48,133 nt of DNA from Betaproteobacteria bacterium (lineage in GTDB: Bacteria; Pseudomonadota; Gammaproteobacteria; Burkholderiales; Usitatibacteraceae): the NCBI GenBank assembly GCA_019449455.1, contig JAGRPO010000300.1, positions 1 through 48,133 of the forward strand, written 5' to 3'. Below are positions 37,490 through 46,689 of this stretch, piece after piece. The position numbers were made by a program, and so were the translations under genes. The notes under the pieces were generated by a model. That model did not search any database and had not been told where the DNA came from. It saw only the letters and a list, made by a program, of their open reading frames with translations. Numbering within the stretch: position 1 is the first letter of the stretch; every line of letters begins with the position of its first letter.

Positions 37490-38890
37490 ATGTCCTCGCT
37501 CAGCATCCACAACACCCTGACCCGAAGGAAGGAACCCTTCGTCCCGCTGGTTCCCGGCAAGGCCGGCATCTACGTTTGCGGGCCGACGGTCTACGACTAC
37601 ATCCATATCGGCAACGCGCGCACCTTCTCGGTGTTCGACCTCGTCGTGCGCTGGCTCCGCGCGAGCGGCCTCGCGGTGCGCTACGTGCGCAACATCACGG
37701 ACGTGGACGACAAGATCATGGAGCGCGCCCGCAGCCGCAACGAGCCCATCGAGGCGCTGACCGAGCGCACGGTGGCCGCGTTCGCCGAGGACTGCGCACG
37801 CCTGAACCTGCTGGTACCCGACAGCGAGCCCCGCGCCACCCGGTACATCGGGCCGATGGTCGAATTCATCGAGACGCTGGAGAAGAAGGGGCTCGCCTAC
37901 CGCGGCGCCAATGGTGACGTGTACTACTCGGTGCGCGACTTCCCGGGCTACGGCAAGCTCTCGCGACGCAACCTCGACGAGCTGCGCTCCGGCGAGCGCG
38001 TGGCGGTCGAGGCCGCCAAGCGCGATCCGCTCGACTTCGTCCTCTGGAAGGCAGCCAAGCCCGGCGAGCCGTCCTGGCCCTCCGTCTTCGGGGCCGGCCG
38101 GCCGGGCTGGCACATCGAGTGCTCGGCCATGTCCTGCCGCGAGCTCGGCGAGACGTTCGACATCCACGGCGGCGGCTGGGACCTGCAGTTCCCGCACCAC
38201 GAGAACGAGATCGCGCAGAGCGAGGGAGCCAACGCGAGGCCGTTCGTGAACTACTGGATGCACTCGGCGTTCCTCAACATGGGCGACGAGAAGATGTCGA
38301 AGTCCCTCGGGAACGTGTTCACCGCCCGCGAGGTCCTCGCGAAGCTCGATGCGGTCCAGGGCGGGGAGCAGCTGCGCTTCTTCCTGCTGCGGGGCCACTA
38401 CCGCAGCGAGCTGAGCTACACCTGGGATCTGCTGGAGGACGCCGGCAACACGCTGCGCGGCTTCTACACCGCGCTTCGCGAGGTGAACCCGGAAGAGGGC
38501 CCCGTCGACTGGTCGCACCCGCTCGCGAAGCGCTTCCGCGACGCCATGAACGACGACTTCGACACGCCCATCGCCTTCGCCGTCCTGCACGAGCTGCGTG
38601 GGGAGGTGAACCGCGCGCGTTCCCCGGCGCTCGCGGGCCTCCTCAAGGCCCTGGGCGGCACGATCGGGTTTCTCCAGGCCGACCCCGAGGCATTCCTGAA
38701 GGGGGGCGTGTCGGTCGATGCCGGCAAGGGGGGCGCGACGGTCGACGTCGACGCCCTGGTCGCCGAGCGCGCGGCGGCGAAGAAGGCGCGCGACTTCGCG
38801 CGCGCGGACGAGATCCGCAGGCAGCTCGACGCCGCGGGCATCGTCCTCGAGGACAAGCCCGGGGGCGTCACGGAGTGGCGCAAGAAATGA
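37490..38890 (+). CDS. cysS: Cysteinyl-tRNA synthetase
   Basis: Charges tRNA-Cys. 466 residues, normal length. Zinc ligands include Cys30 in [10 protein letters not shown], Cys in IECSAMSC and the [10 protein letters not shown] block. The class I signatures are HIGN (39-42) and KMSKSLGN. The ATG gives [17 protein letters not shown], the family start; an open frame of 60 more codons upstream has no similarity I recognise and is not used. Confidence 0.98.
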   Translation: MSSLSIHNTLTRRKEPFVPLVPGKAGIYVCGPTVYDYIHIGNARTFSVFDLVVRWLRASGLAVRYVRNITDVDDKIMERARSRNEPIEALTERTVAAFAEDCARLNLLVPDSEPRATRYIGPMVEFIETLEKKGLAYRGANGDVYYSVRDFPGYGKLSRRNLDELRSGERVAVEAAKRDPLDFVLWKAAKPGEPSWPSVFGAGRPGWHIECSAMSCRELGETFDIHGGGWDLQFPHHENEIAQSEGANARPFVNYWMHSAFLNMGDEKMSKSLGNVFTAREVLAKLDAVQGGEQLRFFLLRGHYRSELSYTWDLLEDAGNTLRGFYTALREVNPEEGPVDWSHPLAKRFRDAMNDDFDTPIAFAVLHELRGEVNRARSPALAGLLKALGGTIGFLQADPEAFLKGGVSVDAGKGGATVDVDALVAERAAAKKARDFARADEIRRQLDAAGIVLEDKPGGVTEWRKK

Positions 38891-38891
38891 A

Positions 38892-38920
38892 AAAGGCCCG
38901 CTCGCAGCGGGCCTTTCTTT
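38892..38920. terminator. Bidirectional terminator between cysS and the binding protein gene
   Basis: An 11-bp perfect stem (AAAGGCCCGCT at 38892-38902, AGCGGGCCTTT at 38906-38916) with loop CGC, T-rich on the right and A-rich on the left, lying between two convergent genes. Confidence 0.9.
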
Positions 38921-38936
38921 CTCGGGGAGCGCCGGC

Positions 38937-40058
38937 TCAGCGCACGAACTTCTGGTTCCGCGAGATGATCGTGAGGTCGACGAACTTCGAGCCATTGTGG
39001 TTGTCGGGCCCGTAGCTCACCTTGAAGCCTCCCGCGTCGTAGGGTTCCAGCGATTCCATGGCCTTGATGAAGCTGTCGCGGGTGAGGTTCTTGCCCGCGC
39101 GGCGCAGCCCCTCGACCATGACCTTCGCGGCGATGAACCCCTCCAGCGTGCCGAAACCCGGCTCTCCTTTGGCCGCATCGAGAAGCGCGCGGTATTCCTT
39201 CACCACCGGGATCGACATGTCCCACGGGAACGGGACCACCTGCGAGATCTGGATGCCGCGGCCTTCACGGTCGAGCTCCTTGGCGAGCGCCTTGCTTCCG
39301 ACGAACGAAACGTTCCAGAAAGTCGGGTTCGAGCCGGCCTTCTTCATTTCCTTGATGAAGGCGGCGCAGGACTTGTAGGCGCTGATCATCACGATCGCCT
39401 GCGCGTTCGCCTTGCTCATTTCGGCCACGGCTTTCGAGACGTCGACGGTGTTTCTCTCGACCGTGCCCTTGGCCGCCACCTGGAGGTTTCGCCTCGCGAG
39501 CGCGCGCTCGACGCCCGTGAGGCCCGCCAGGCCATACGCGTCGTTCTGGTAGAAGACCGCGATCTTGTTCACGCTCATCGCGGTGAGGTGCTGCACGATC
39601 GCCTCGGTCTCGTCGAAGTAGCTCGCGCGCACGTTGAAGATGTAGCGGTTGAAGGGGCTGCGCAGCAGCTCCGCGCCGGTGAAGGCGCCGACGTACGGGA
39701 CCTTGGCCTCGGTGAAGATCGGCAGGACGGCCGCGGACGTGGGCGTGCCCACGTAGCCGAAGAGGGCGAACACCCTCTCGTCGTTGATGAGCTTCTTGGT
39801 GTTCTCGACCGCGCGCGGCGGCTCGTAGCCGTCGTCGAGCGTCTTGAGGACGATGCGCCGGCCGTTCACGCCGCCCCTGGCGTTGACCTGGTTGAAATAG
39901 AGGCTCGCGCCCACTTGCATGTCCTTGCCGAGCTCCTGGGCGGGGCCGGTGAGCGCCACGGACTGCCCCAGGACGATCTGCGATTCGGACACGCCCTGGG
40001 CGAGTGCCGCCCCCGACGCCAACGCCATTGCCAACAACGATGCGAGTGCGCGAATCAT
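38937..40058 (-). CDS. Branched-chain amino acid-type ABC transporter substrate-binding protein
   Basis: Periplasmic binding protein of 373 residues, Leu/Ile/Val-binding (type I periplasmic) fold. Signal peptide to about residue 20 (ALASLLAMALASGAALA), then IVLGQSVALTGPAQELGKDMQVGASLYFNQVNARGGVNGR, GYVGTPTSAAVLPIF, YQNDAYGLAGLTGVE. Ligand not predictable: this family binds amino acids, amides, aromatic acids and urea. No permease or ATPase gene adjoins it, so it is an orphan served by transporter parts elsewhere. GGGGGAAGG gives a strong ribosome site. Confidence 0.92.
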   Translation of the reverse strand: MIRALASLLAMALASGAALAQGVSESQIVLGQSVALTGPAQELGKDMQVGASLYFNQVNARGGVNGRRIVLKTLDDGYEPPRAVENTKKLINDERVFALFGYVGTPTSAAVLPIFTEAKVPYVGAFTGAELLRSPFNRYIFNVRASYFDETEAIVQHLTAMSVNKIAVFYQNDAYGLAGLTGVERALARRNLQVAAKGTVERNTVDVSKAVAEMSKANAQAIVMISAYKSCAAFIKEMKKAGSNPTFWNVSFVGSKALAKELDREGRGIQISQVVPFPWDMSIPVVKEYRALLDAAKGEPGFGTLEGFIAAKVMVEGLRRAGKNLTRDSFIKAMESLEPYDAGGFKVSYGPDNHNGSKFVDLTIISRNQKFVR

Positions 40059-40105
40059 GGCTGCCTTCCCCCGGGTTATGTATGGATGCTCTTATTGTGG
40101 AGCCC

Positions 40106-40133
40106 ATCATAACGCGGCTCGCGGCGCCGCGAG
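40106..40133 (-). promoter_or_regulatory. Binding-protein promoter with adjoining perfect palindrome
   Basis: On the minus strand TATGAT (40106-40111) is a good -10 about 50 bp before the binding-protein ATG. Immediately upstream is a perfect 16-bp palindrome, CTCGCGGCGCCGCGAG (40118-40133), in the spacer and -35 position. It could be a repressor site, or a hairpin that helps end dnaJ transcripts, which reach this point from the other side of the dnaJ stop only if they run on leftward. Confidence 0.35.
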
Positions 40134-40145
40134 AAGGGAGGGGGG

Positions 40146-41273
40146 TCAGCCGGCGAAGAAGTCCCGGACCTTGTCCATGAAGGACTTGGCGCGCGGGTTG
40201 TGGCGGTCGCTGTCGCTCCGGTTGATTTCCTCGAGCTCGCGCAGGAGCTCCTTCTGGCGCTCGGTGAGCTTCACCGGGGTCTCCACCACGATCTCGCACA
40301 GGAGGTCGCCGGGATGGGCTGCGCGCACCCCCTTGATGCCCTTGCCCCGCAGGCGCATCACCTGGCCGGTCTGCGTTTCCGCCGGGATCTTCACCTTCGC
40401 CTGGCCTTCGAGCGTCGGGATCTCGATCTCGCCGCCGAGGGCGGCCGTGGTGAAGCTCACCGGCATCTGGCAATGCAGGTCGTTCGCGTCGCGCTGGAAG
40501 ACCGCGTGCTCCTTGAGGTGGATCACCACGTAGAGGTCGCCGGGCGGGCCCCCGTTCACGCCGGACTCGCCCTCGCCGGCGAGCCGGATGCGGTCGCCTT
40601 CGTCGATGCCGGCGGGAATCTTCACCGCGAGGGTCTTGTGGCGCTTCAGGCGCCCGGCGCCGCCGCAGGCCCGGCAGGGGTCGGAGATCGTCTTGCCGGT
40701 TCCGTGGCATGTCGGGCACGCCTGCTGGATCGAGAAGAAGCCCTGGGACATGCGCACGGCCCCCGTGCCGCCGCAGGTCGAGCAGGTCTTCGCCTGCGTG
40801 CCCGGCTTGGCGCCCGATCCGTGGCAGGTGTCGCATTCCTCCATGGTGGGGATGCGGATCTTCGTCTCGGTGCCGCGCGCGGCCTGCTCGAGCGTCACCT
40901 CGAGGTTGTAGCGCAGGTCCGCGCCGCGGTAGACGTTCGAGCGCCCGCGCCCTCCGCCGAAGATGTCGCCGAAGATGTCGCCGAAGGCCTCCGCGAATCC
41001 GCCGAACCCCGCGTCGCCGGCGCCGCCCATTCCGCCCATCTGCGGGTTGACGCCGGCATGCCCGTACGCGTCGTAGGCGCGGCGCTTCTCCGCCTCGGAA
41101 AGCACCTCGTAGGCTTCCTTCGCCTCCTTGAACTTCTCCTCCGAGTCCTTGCTGTCGGGATTGCGGTCGGGGTGGTGCTTCATGGCGAGCTTGCGGTAGG
41201 CCTTCTTGATGTCCTCCTCGGAGGCATCGCGGTTCACGCCCAGCACTTCGTAGTAGTCGCGCTTCTTCGCCAT
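40146..41273 (-). CDS. dnaJ: Chaperone DnaJ
   Basis: Hsp40 co-chaperone of 375 residues. J domain with HPD at 34-36, Gly/Phe region ([23 protein letters not shown]), four CxxCxGxG zinc repeats ([32 protein letters not shown]) and the C-terminal substrate domain. Last gene of the grpE-dnaK-dnaJ set; 88 bp after dnaK with a hairpin in the gap. Confidence 0.98.
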   Translation of the reverse strand: MAKKRDYYEVLGVNRDASEEDIKKAYRKLAMKHHPDRNPDSKDSEEKFKEAKEAYEVLSEAEKRRAYDAYGHAGVNPQMGGMGGAGDAGFGGFAEAFGDIFGDIFGGGRGRSNVYRGADLRYNLEVTLEQAARGTETKIRIPTMEECDTCHGSGAKPGTQAKTCSTCGGTGAVRMSQGFFSIQQACPTCHGTGKTISDPCRACGGAGRLKRHKTLAVKIPAGIDEGDRIRLAGEGESGVNGGPPGDLYVVIHLKEHAVFQRDANDLHCQMPVSFTTAALGGEIEIPTLEGQAKVKIPAETQTGQVMRLRGKGIKGVRAAHPGDLLCEIVVETPVKLTERQKELLRELEEINRSDSDRHNPRAKSFMDKVRDFFAG

Positions 41274-41302
41274 TCGTCTTTCCAGTCCTTCAATGCGGGA
41301 AA

Positions 41303-41330
41303 GGGTGAAGGGAGTCGCCCCCCTTCACCC
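41303..41330 (-). terminator. Terminator-like hairpin between dnaK and dnaJ
   Basis: GGGTGAAGGG at 41303-41312 pairs with CCCTTCACCC at 41321-41330 (10 bp, 8-nt loop). On the minus strand it is followed by TTTCCC, so it may partly terminate and keep DnaJ below DnaK. The T run is short. Confidence 0.5.
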
Positions 41331-41361
41331 CCGGTTCATCGAGGCATTCGCAGCCCGTTGT

Positions 41362-43305
41362 TCAGGCCGACTTCTTGTCCTTCACCTCGGTGTATTCGGC
41401 GTCGACCACGTTGCCCTCGTCCTTGCCCGACGGCCCCGCGGCGGAATCGCCTTCGGCCGCGCCGCCGCCCGGCTGGGACTTCGCCTGGGCGTCGGCGTAG
41501 ACCCGCTCGCCCAGCTTCTGCGAGGCGGTTGCGAGGGCCTCGCTCTTCGCCTCGATCGCGGCCTTGTCGCCGCCCTTGAGGACCGCCTCGAGCTCCTTGG
41601 CGGCCTCCTCGATCTTCGCCTTCTCGGCCGCGTCGAGCTTGTCGCCGTACTCGCCGAGGGACTTCCTCACCGTGTGCAGGAGCTGGTCGGCTTGGTTCCG
41701 GGCGGCGACGATCTCGAGCTGCTTCCTGTCCTCGTCGGCGTGCGACTCGGCGTCCTTCACCATGCGCTGGATCTCGTCCTCGGAGAGGCCGGAGCTCGCC
41801 TTGATGGTGATCTTCGACTCCTTGCCGGTGGCCTTGTCCTTCGCGTTCACGTGCAGGATTCCGTTCGCGTCGATGTCGAAGGTGACCTCGATCTGCGGCA
41901 TGCCGCGCGGGGAGGGCGGGATGCCCTCGAGGTTGAACTGGCCGAGGCTCTTGTTGCCGGAGGCCACGTCACGCTCGCCCTGGAGGACGTGGATCGTCAC
42001 CGCGGACTGGTTGTCCTCGGCCGTCGAGAAGACCTGCTGGGCCTTGGTCGGGATGGTCGTGTTCTTCTGGATGAGCTTGGTCATCACGCCGCCCAGCGTC
42101 TCGATGCCCAGCGACAGCGGCGTCACGTCGAGCAGCAGCACGTCCTTCACCTCGCCCTGGAGCACGCCGCCCTGGATCGCGGCGCCGATGGCCACGGCCT
42201 CGTCCGGGTTCACGTCCTTCCTCGGCTCCTTGCCGAAGAACTCCTTCACCTTGTCCTGGACCTTGGGCATGCGCGTCATGCCGCCCACGAGGATCACGTC
42301 GGCGATGTCGGAGACCTTCACGCCCGCGTCCTTGATCGCGATGCGGCAGGGTTCGATGGTCCTCTCGACGAGATCCTCGACGAGCGCCTCGAACTTGGCG
42401 CGCGTGATCTTCATGGTGAGGTGCGAGGGGGCGCCGTTCGCCATGGCGATGTAGGGCTCGTTCAGCTCGGTCTGCTGCGAGGAGGACAGCTCGATCTTCG
42501 CGCGCTCGGCGGCCATCTTCACGCGCTGGAGCGCGATCGGGTCCTTGGAGAGGTCGATGCCGGACTGCTTGCGGAACTCCTCGACGATGTAGTCGATGAG
42601 GCGCTGGTCGAAGTCCTCGCCGCCCAGGAACGTGTCGCCATTGGTGGAGAGCACCTCGAACTGGTGCTCGCCCTCGACCACGGCGATCTCGATGATCGAG
42701 ATGTCGAAGGTGCCGCCGCCCAGGTCGTAGACCGCGATCTTGCGGTCGCCTTCCCTCTTGTCGAGGCCGAAGGCGAGCGCGGCGGCGGTGGGCTCGTTGA
42801 TGATGCGCTTGACCTCGAGGCCCGCGATGCGGCCCGCGTCCTTCGTGGCCTGGCGCTGGGAGTCGTTGAAGTAGGCCGGCACCGTGATCACGGCCTCGGT
42901 GACGGGCTCGCCGAGGTAGTCCTCGGCCGTCTTCTTCATCTTGCGCAGGACCTCGGCGGACACCTGCGGCGGCGCGATCCCGCGCCCGCGCGCCTCGACC
43001 CATGCGTCGCCGTTGTCGGCGCGCACGATCCTGTAGGGCATGAGCCCGATGTCCTTCTGCACTTCCTTCTCCTCGTAGCGCCGGCCGATGAGCCGCTTCA
43101 CCGCGGAGAGCGTGTTCTTCGCGTTGGTGACCGCCTGGCGCTTGGCCGGCGCGCCGACGAGGATCTCGTCGTTGTCCGCGTAGGCCACGATCGATGGCGT
43201 GGTGCGCGCGCCTTCGCTGTTCTCGATGACCTTGGGCTTGCCGCCCTCCATGATCGCGACGCAGGAGTTCGTGGTGCCCAGGTCGATGCCGATGATCTTT
43301 GCCAT
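41362..43305 (-). CDS. dnaK: Chaperone DnaK (Hsp70)
   Basis: ATP-dependent Hsp70 of 647 residues. Starts [44 protein letters not shown] and [19 protein letters not shown] are nucleotide-domain and linker signatures; the C-terminus ends in an acidic/lysine tail. Preceded by grpE with a 61-bp gap that carries a sigma-32-like promoter of its own. Confidence 0.99.
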   Translation of the reverse strand: MAKIIGIDLGTTNSCVAIMEGGKPKVIENSEGARTTPSIVAYADNDEILVGAPAKRQAVTNAKNTLSAVKRLIGRRYEEKEVQKDIGLMPYRIVRADNGDAWVEARGRGIAPPQVSAEVLRKMKKTAEDYLGEPVTEAVITVPAYFNDSQRQATKDAGRIAGLEVKRIINEPTAAALAFGLDKREGDRKIAVYDLGGGTFDISIIEIAVVEGEHQFEVLSTNGDTFLGGEDFDQRLIDYIVEEFRKQSGIDLSKDPIALQRVKMAAERAKIELSSSQQTELNEPYIAMANGAPSHLTMKITRAKFEALVEDLVERTIEPCRIAIKDAGVKVSDIADVILVGGMTRMPKVQDKVKEFFGKEPRKDVNPDEAVAIGAAIQGGVLQGEVKDVLLLDVTPLSLGIETLGGVMTKLIQKNTTIPTKAQQVFSTAEDNQSAVTIHVLQGERDVASGNKSLGQFNLEGIPPSPRGMPQIEVTFDIDANGILHVNAKDKATGKESKITIKASSGLSEDEIQRMVKDAESHADEDRKQLEIVAARNQADQLLHTVRKSLGEYGDKLDAAEKAKIEEAAKELEAVLKGGDKAAIEAKSEALATASQKLGERVYADAQAKSQPGGGAAEGDSAAGPSGKDEGNVVDAEYTEVKDKKSA

Positions 43306-43343
43306 GTTCGCTATCCTTCGTCCTTGTTCTGAACCTGACCGGA

Positions 43344-43371
43344 ATGTCGGGTTATTCGGCTGATTTTCAAG
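43344..43371 (-). promoter_or_regulatory. Sigma-32-like promoter of dnaK
   Basis: Minus strand CTTGAAA (43365-43371), 13-bp spacer, CCCGACAT (43344-43351), close to the sigma-32 consensus CTTGAAA-N11-16-CCCCATNT. The -35 overlaps the grpE stop codon, and the dnaK start is about 38 bp downstream. Confidence 0.6.
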
Positions 43372-43924
43372 CTTTCGCCTGCGTTTCGCCCGCCGCGGCG
43401 GCCTGGTCGCGGGCCACCATCACGAGCGCGGGCCGGATGACCCGGTCGTTCAGCAGGTACCCCTTGCGCAGGACCGTCGCGACCTTGCCGGGCTCCTGGT
43501 CGCTGTCGACCTGGCCCATGGCCTCGTGGCGGTGGGGGTCGAACTTCTCGCCCAGGGGCGCGATCTGCGCGAGGCTCGCCTTGTCGAAGGCGGCCGTCAG
43601 CTGGCGATAGGTGATCTCGACGCCGTCCCGAATGGATTCGACCGTGGGGGACGGCGCGGCCAGGGCGGCCTCGAGGCTGTCCCTCACCGGCAGCAGGCTC
43701 GAGGCGAAGGACTCGATGCCGAACTTGTGCGCGCGGGCGACGTCGTCGGCGGCCCGGCGCCGCGTGTTCTCGACTTCCGCCTTCGCGCGCAGGAACTCGT
43801 CGCTCAGGCGCTGCGCCTCGGCCTGGGCCGCGGCGAGCCTCGCCTCGAGGTCCGCGATTCGAGCCTCGGGCTCCATAGGGGTGTCCGGCGCCGATTCGGG
43901 CGCTGGGGCAATGGGGTCTACCAC
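43367..43924 (-). CDS. grpE: Nucleotide exchange factor GrpE
   Basis: Exchanges ADP for ATP on DnaK. 185 residues: acidic/Pro-rich head, a long coiled coil ([37 protein letters not shown]) and the beta-wing end ([39 protein letters not shown]). I chose the GTG at 43924 with GGGAG six bases before it; another GTG at 43960 would overlap the -10 of its heat-shock promoter. Confidence 0.95.
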   Translation of the reverse strand: MVDPIAPAPESAPDTPMEPEARIADLEARLAAAQAEAQRLSDEFLRAKAEVENTRRRAADDVARAHKFGIESFASSLLPVRDSLEAALAAPSPTVESIRDGVEITYRQLTAAFDKASLAQIAPLGEKFDPHRHEAMGQVDSDQEPGKVATVLRKGYLLNDRVIRPALVMVARDQAAAAGETQAKA

Positions 43925-43958
43925 GACTTTCTCCCTGAAAAACAAATCGTTGCAGGGC

Positions 43959-43986
43959 ACTTGGGGGCGGTGCCGCGAATTTCAAG
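43959..43986 (-). promoter_or_regulatory. Sigma-32 promoter of grpE
   Basis: Minus strand CTTGAAA (43980-43986), 13-bp spacer, CCCCAAGT (43959-43966): nearly consensus heat-shock promoter, about 35 bp before the grpE GTG. It drives grpE-dnaK-dnaJ. The rest of 43925-44089 holds no gene. Confidence 0.75.
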
Positions 43987-44089
43987 GGGTGGGGGTGGCC
44001 GGCCGGCGCGAAAGGTGAGCGTCGCCCCGATACTCGCCGGCGCCGGCCTCGGCAGGCGGTTCTAGGGGCCTTCCCGCGCCAGCCACGGC

Positions 44090-44119
44090 GCCCGTCCGGG
44101 GCCCGTGCCCCGGACGGGC
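44090..44119 (-). terminator. Strong hairpin after the small membrane protein gene
   Basis: GCCCGTCCGGGGC (44090-44102) and GCCCCGGACGGGC (44107-44119) pair over 13 bp around loop CCGT, starting 1 bp past the stop codon. There is no T run on the minus strand, so it may end the hrcA-hemH transcript inefficiently or protect its 3' end. Confidence 0.55.
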
Positions 44120-44120
44120 G

Positions 44121-44471
44121 TCATTTCTTGGCGCCCGTGACGAGCCAGCTCACCGCCAGGGTGATGAGGCTGTAGAGGATCGAGCCCACGAGCGCCGCGA
44201 GGAACCCCTGGACGGCGAACCCCTGGATCACCTGCGCCACGAGCCAGAAGAGGGCCGCGTTGATCACGAAGAGGAACAGGCCGAGCGTGATGATCGTGAC
44301 CGGCAGCGTGAGGAGCACGAGGATCGGACGGATGAGCGCGTTGGCGAGGCCCAGCGCGAGGGCCGCCATGGCCGCGGCGAAGAAGCTCTCCACGCGCACG
44401 CCCGGGTAGAGGTAGGCGACGGCGAGCAGCGCCAGCGCGTTGAGGAGCCATCGCAGGAGAAGTGAGCCCAA
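44121..44471 (-). CDS. Four-helix membrane protein of the phage-holin-like superfamily IV
   Basis: Integral membrane protein of 116 residues with four predicted helices (LLLRWLLNALALLAVAYL, FFAAAMAALALGLANALI, PVTIITLGLFLFVINAALFWLVA, FLAALVGSILYSLITLAVSWLV) and the PILVLLTLPVTIITLGLF block typical of proteins annotated as phage holin family. Such genes are common in bacterial chromosomes with no phage nearby and their function is unknown. 16 bp after hemH, so cotranscribed. Confidence 0.85.
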   Translation of the reverse strand: MGSLLLRWLLNALALLAVAYLYPGVRVESFFAAAMAALALGLANALIRPILVLLTLPVTIITLGLFLFVINAALFWLVAQVIQGFAVQGFLAALVGSILYSLITLAVSWLVTGAKK

Positions 44472-44487
44472 GGCCGTCCCTTTCTCG

Positions 44488-45588
44488 TCAGTCCTTCGCG
44501 CCCAGGGCGCGGGCCCGCGCCGCCGAGGCGCGCGCCTCGGTTTCGGCCGCCTGCGCGTCCCAGTCCCTGCTGGCCCAGCCGTGCAGGTTCTCGAGGGCGA
44601 TGCGGGTCAGCGCGGCCATGAACGCGGGCGAATCGTTCGCGGTCGGGATGTAATGGTATTCCTTGCCGCCGGCCGCGCGGAACGTGTCGCGGCCCTCGAT
44701 CGCGATTTCCTCGAGCGTCTCGAGGCAGTCGGCGGCGAAGCCCGGGCAGATCACGTCCACCCGGCCGATGCCCTTCGCGCCCAGCTGCGCCAGGGTGTCC
44801 GCGGTATAGGGCTTGAGCCATTCCGCGCGACCGAAGCGCGACTGGAACGTGACGATCGTGCGCTCGTCGTTCCAGCCCAGCTCGGTGGCGATGAGCCGCG
44901 CGCTCTTGCGGCATTCGCAGTGGTACGGGTCGCCCTTGTCCAGCGAAAAGCGCGGCAGGCCGTGGAAGCTCATCACCAGCCGGTCGGGGCGCCCGTGCTT
45001 CATCCAGTAGTCGTTCACGGCGCGCGCCACAGCCTTCACGTAGGCGGGGTGATCGTGGAAATTGCGCACCGTCCGCAGCGCGGGCACGTTGCGCATGCGC
45101 GAGAGCGCCGCGCCGACGGCGTCGATCGCCGAGCCGGTCGTGCTCGCGGAGTACTGGGGGTAGAGCGGCAGCACGAGGATGCGGTCGCATCCCTTGGCGC
45201 GAAGCTGCGCCAGCCCGGCCGCGATCGAGGGATTGCCGTACCGGCAGGCGCCCGCGACCGCGAGCGGGGACTTCACGTGCTCGCCGAGGTAGCCGCGCAG
45301 GAACTGCACCTGCCGCTCGAGATGGACGCGCAGCGGCGAGCCCTCCTTCATCCAGACCAGGGCGTACTTGGCCGCGCTCTTCGCCGGCCGCGTGAGGAGG
45401 ATGACCCGAAGGATCAGCCACCATGCCGCGCGCGGAATCTCGACCACGCGGGGGTCCCACAGGAATTCGGCGAGGTAGCGGCGCACCGCCGCCGGCGTGG
45501 GGTCGTCCGGCGTGCCCAGGTTGACCAGCAGGACGCCGGTGCGGGACGGGGAGCCGTGCGCGCGCGGGGGTTCCGGGAGGTAGGCCAT
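44488..45588 (-). CDS. hemH: Ferrochelatase
   Basis: Inserts iron into protoporphyrin IX, the last step of haem synthesis. 366 residues. Landmarks are [51 protein letters not shown] (catalytic His) and [16 protein letters not shown] (acidic ligand). The ATG directly abuts the hrcA stop, with no base between them, so the two are probably translationally coupled. Confidence 0.97.
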   Translation of the reverse strand: MAYLPEPPRAHGSPSRTGVLLVNLGTPDDPTPAAVRRYLAEFLWDPRVVEIPRAAWWLILRVILLTRPAKSAAKYALVWMKEGSPLRVHLERQVQFLRGYLGEHVKSPLAVAGACRYGNPSIAAGLAQLRAKGCDRILVLPLYPQYSASTTGSAIDAVGAALSRMRNVPALRTVRNFHDHPAYVKAVARAVNDYWMKHGRPDRLVMSFHGLPRFSLDKGDPYHCECRKSARLIATELGWNDERTIVTFQSRFGRAEWLKPYTADTLAQLGAKGIGRVDVICPGFAADCLETLEEIAIEGRDTFRAAGGKEYHYIPTANDSPAFMAALTRIALENLHGWASRDWDAQAAETEARASAARARALGAKD

Positions 45589-46605
45589 TCAGTGCTGGGA
45601 AAGCGCGGAGGAGATGAGCTTCGCCGTCACGTCGACGATGGGGATCACGCGCTCGTAGGCCATGCGCGTCGGCCCGATCACGCCCACCGTGCCCACGACC
45701 TTCCCGTCGACCTCGTAGGACGCGGTCACGATGGAGCATTCGTCGAGCGGGACGAGCCGCGAATCGCCGCCGATGAAGATCTTCACGCCCTCGGCCCGCT
45801 CGCTCTCGTCGAGGAGACCCAGGAGCTGCGCCTTGCGCTCGAAGAGGTCGAAGAGCTTGCGCAGCCGCGCCCTGTCCGAGGAGAGGTCCTCGACCTCGAG
45901 CAGGTTCCTCTCGCCGGACAGGACCACGCCGTCGTCGGGTTCCCGCATGGCCTCTCCGCCCGTCTCGATGGCGGCGCGCATGAGCGTGGAGATGTCGCGG
46001 TGCAGGTCGAGGAGCTCGCCGCGCACGCGGCTCGCGATCGAGGCGAAGTCCTGGCCCGCGTAATGCTGGTTGATGACGTTGGCGGCTTCCGTGAGCTGCG
46101 CCGGGGAGTAGGGCCGGTCGGTGACGAGCACCCGGTTCTGCACCTCCCCGTCGGAGGCGACGATGATGAGCAGGACGCGCTTCTCGGACAGGTGGAAGAA
46201 CTCGACGTGCCGCAGCGACGCGCGGCGGCGGGGGGAAATCACGACGCCGGCGAAATGCGTGAGGTCCGACAGGAGCTGGGAGGCGGCCGCCACCACGCGG
46301 TGCGGGTCGCCCGGGAGCAGGCTCTCCTCGATCTGGGCGCGCTCGACCTCCTCGAGAGGACGCACGGTGAGCAGGGTGTCGACGAAGAGCCGGTAGCCCT
46401 TGGGCGTCGGCACGCGCCCGGACGAGGTGTGGGGGCTGGAGACGAAGCCCATCTCCTCCAGGTCGGCCATCACGTTGCGGATCGTGGCGGGCGAGAGCTC
46501 CAGGCTGGAGGCGCGGGCCAGCGCGCGCGAACCGACGGGCTGGCCGTCGGCGATGTAGCGCTCGACGAGGATCTTGAGAAGGGCCTGCGCGCGATCGTTG
46601 AGCAT
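45589..46605 (-). CDS. hrcA: Heat-inducible repressor HrcA
   Basis: Repressor of CIRCE-controlled chaperone genes. 338 residues. The N-terminal winged helix has [22 protein letters not shown] and [31 protein letters not shown]; the GAF-like and dimerisation parts end in [20 protein letters not shown] use the ATG at 46605, giving MLNDRAQ, the family start. An ATG three codons upstream (46614) overlaps the apparent -10. No CIRCE element is visible in the window, so its targets, probably groESL, lie elsewhere. Confidence 0.96.
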   Translation of the reverse strand: MLNDRAQALLKILVERYIADGQPVGSRALARASSLELSPATIRNVMADLEEMGFVSSPHTSSGRVPTPKGYRLFVDTLLTVRPLEEVERAQIEESLLPGDPHRVVAAASQLLSDLTHFAGVVISPRRRASLRHVEFFHLSEKRVLLIIVASDGEVQNRVLVTDRPYSPAQLTEAANVINQHYAGQDFASIASRVRGELLDLHRDISTLMRAAIETGGEAMREPDDGVVLSGERNLLEVEDLSSDRARLRKLFDLFERKAQLLGLLDESERAEGVKIFIGGDSRLVPLDECSIVTASYEVDGKVVGTVGVIGPTRMAYERVIPIVDVTAKLISSALSQH

Positions 46606-46612
46606 GGCTGAC

Positions 46613-46618
46613 ATTGTA
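46613..46618 (-). promoter_or_regulatory. hrcA -10 element close to the start codon
   Basis: Minus strand TACAAT, 7 bp before the ATG at 46605 and overlapping the ATG at 46614. If it is the -10, transcription starts at or within a base of the 46605 ATG, i.e. a leaderless mRNA. The -35 is weak and no Shine-Dalgarno is present. Confidence 0.4.
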
Positions 46619-46654
46619 AGGAAAATCGCGGCCGCCGGAGCCGCAGCTTCGCCT

Positions 46655-46682
46655 TTGTTTGGCCGGGACGCTGTGATCTAAT
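46655..46682 (+). promoter_or_regulatory. nadK promoter overlapping an upstream ATG
   Basis: TTGTTT (46655-46660), 16-bp spacer, TCTAAT (46677-46682; five of six consensus). The -10 includes the ATG at 46681, so that codon cannot be in the transcript; the next ATG, at 46690, would lie at the transcript start. Confidence 0.45.
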
Positions 46683-46689
46683 GGGGCCC

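Noticed and set aside
44121-44471. Prophage remnant suggested by the holin-like protein
   Set aside because: No lysin, portal, capsid or integrase nearby; this membrane family is common in chromosomes, and the gene is in an operon with hemH.
43306-46680. CIRCE element for HrcA
   Set aside because: Looked for TTAGCACTC/GAGTGCTAA in the gaps around grpE, dnaK and hrcA and did not find it.
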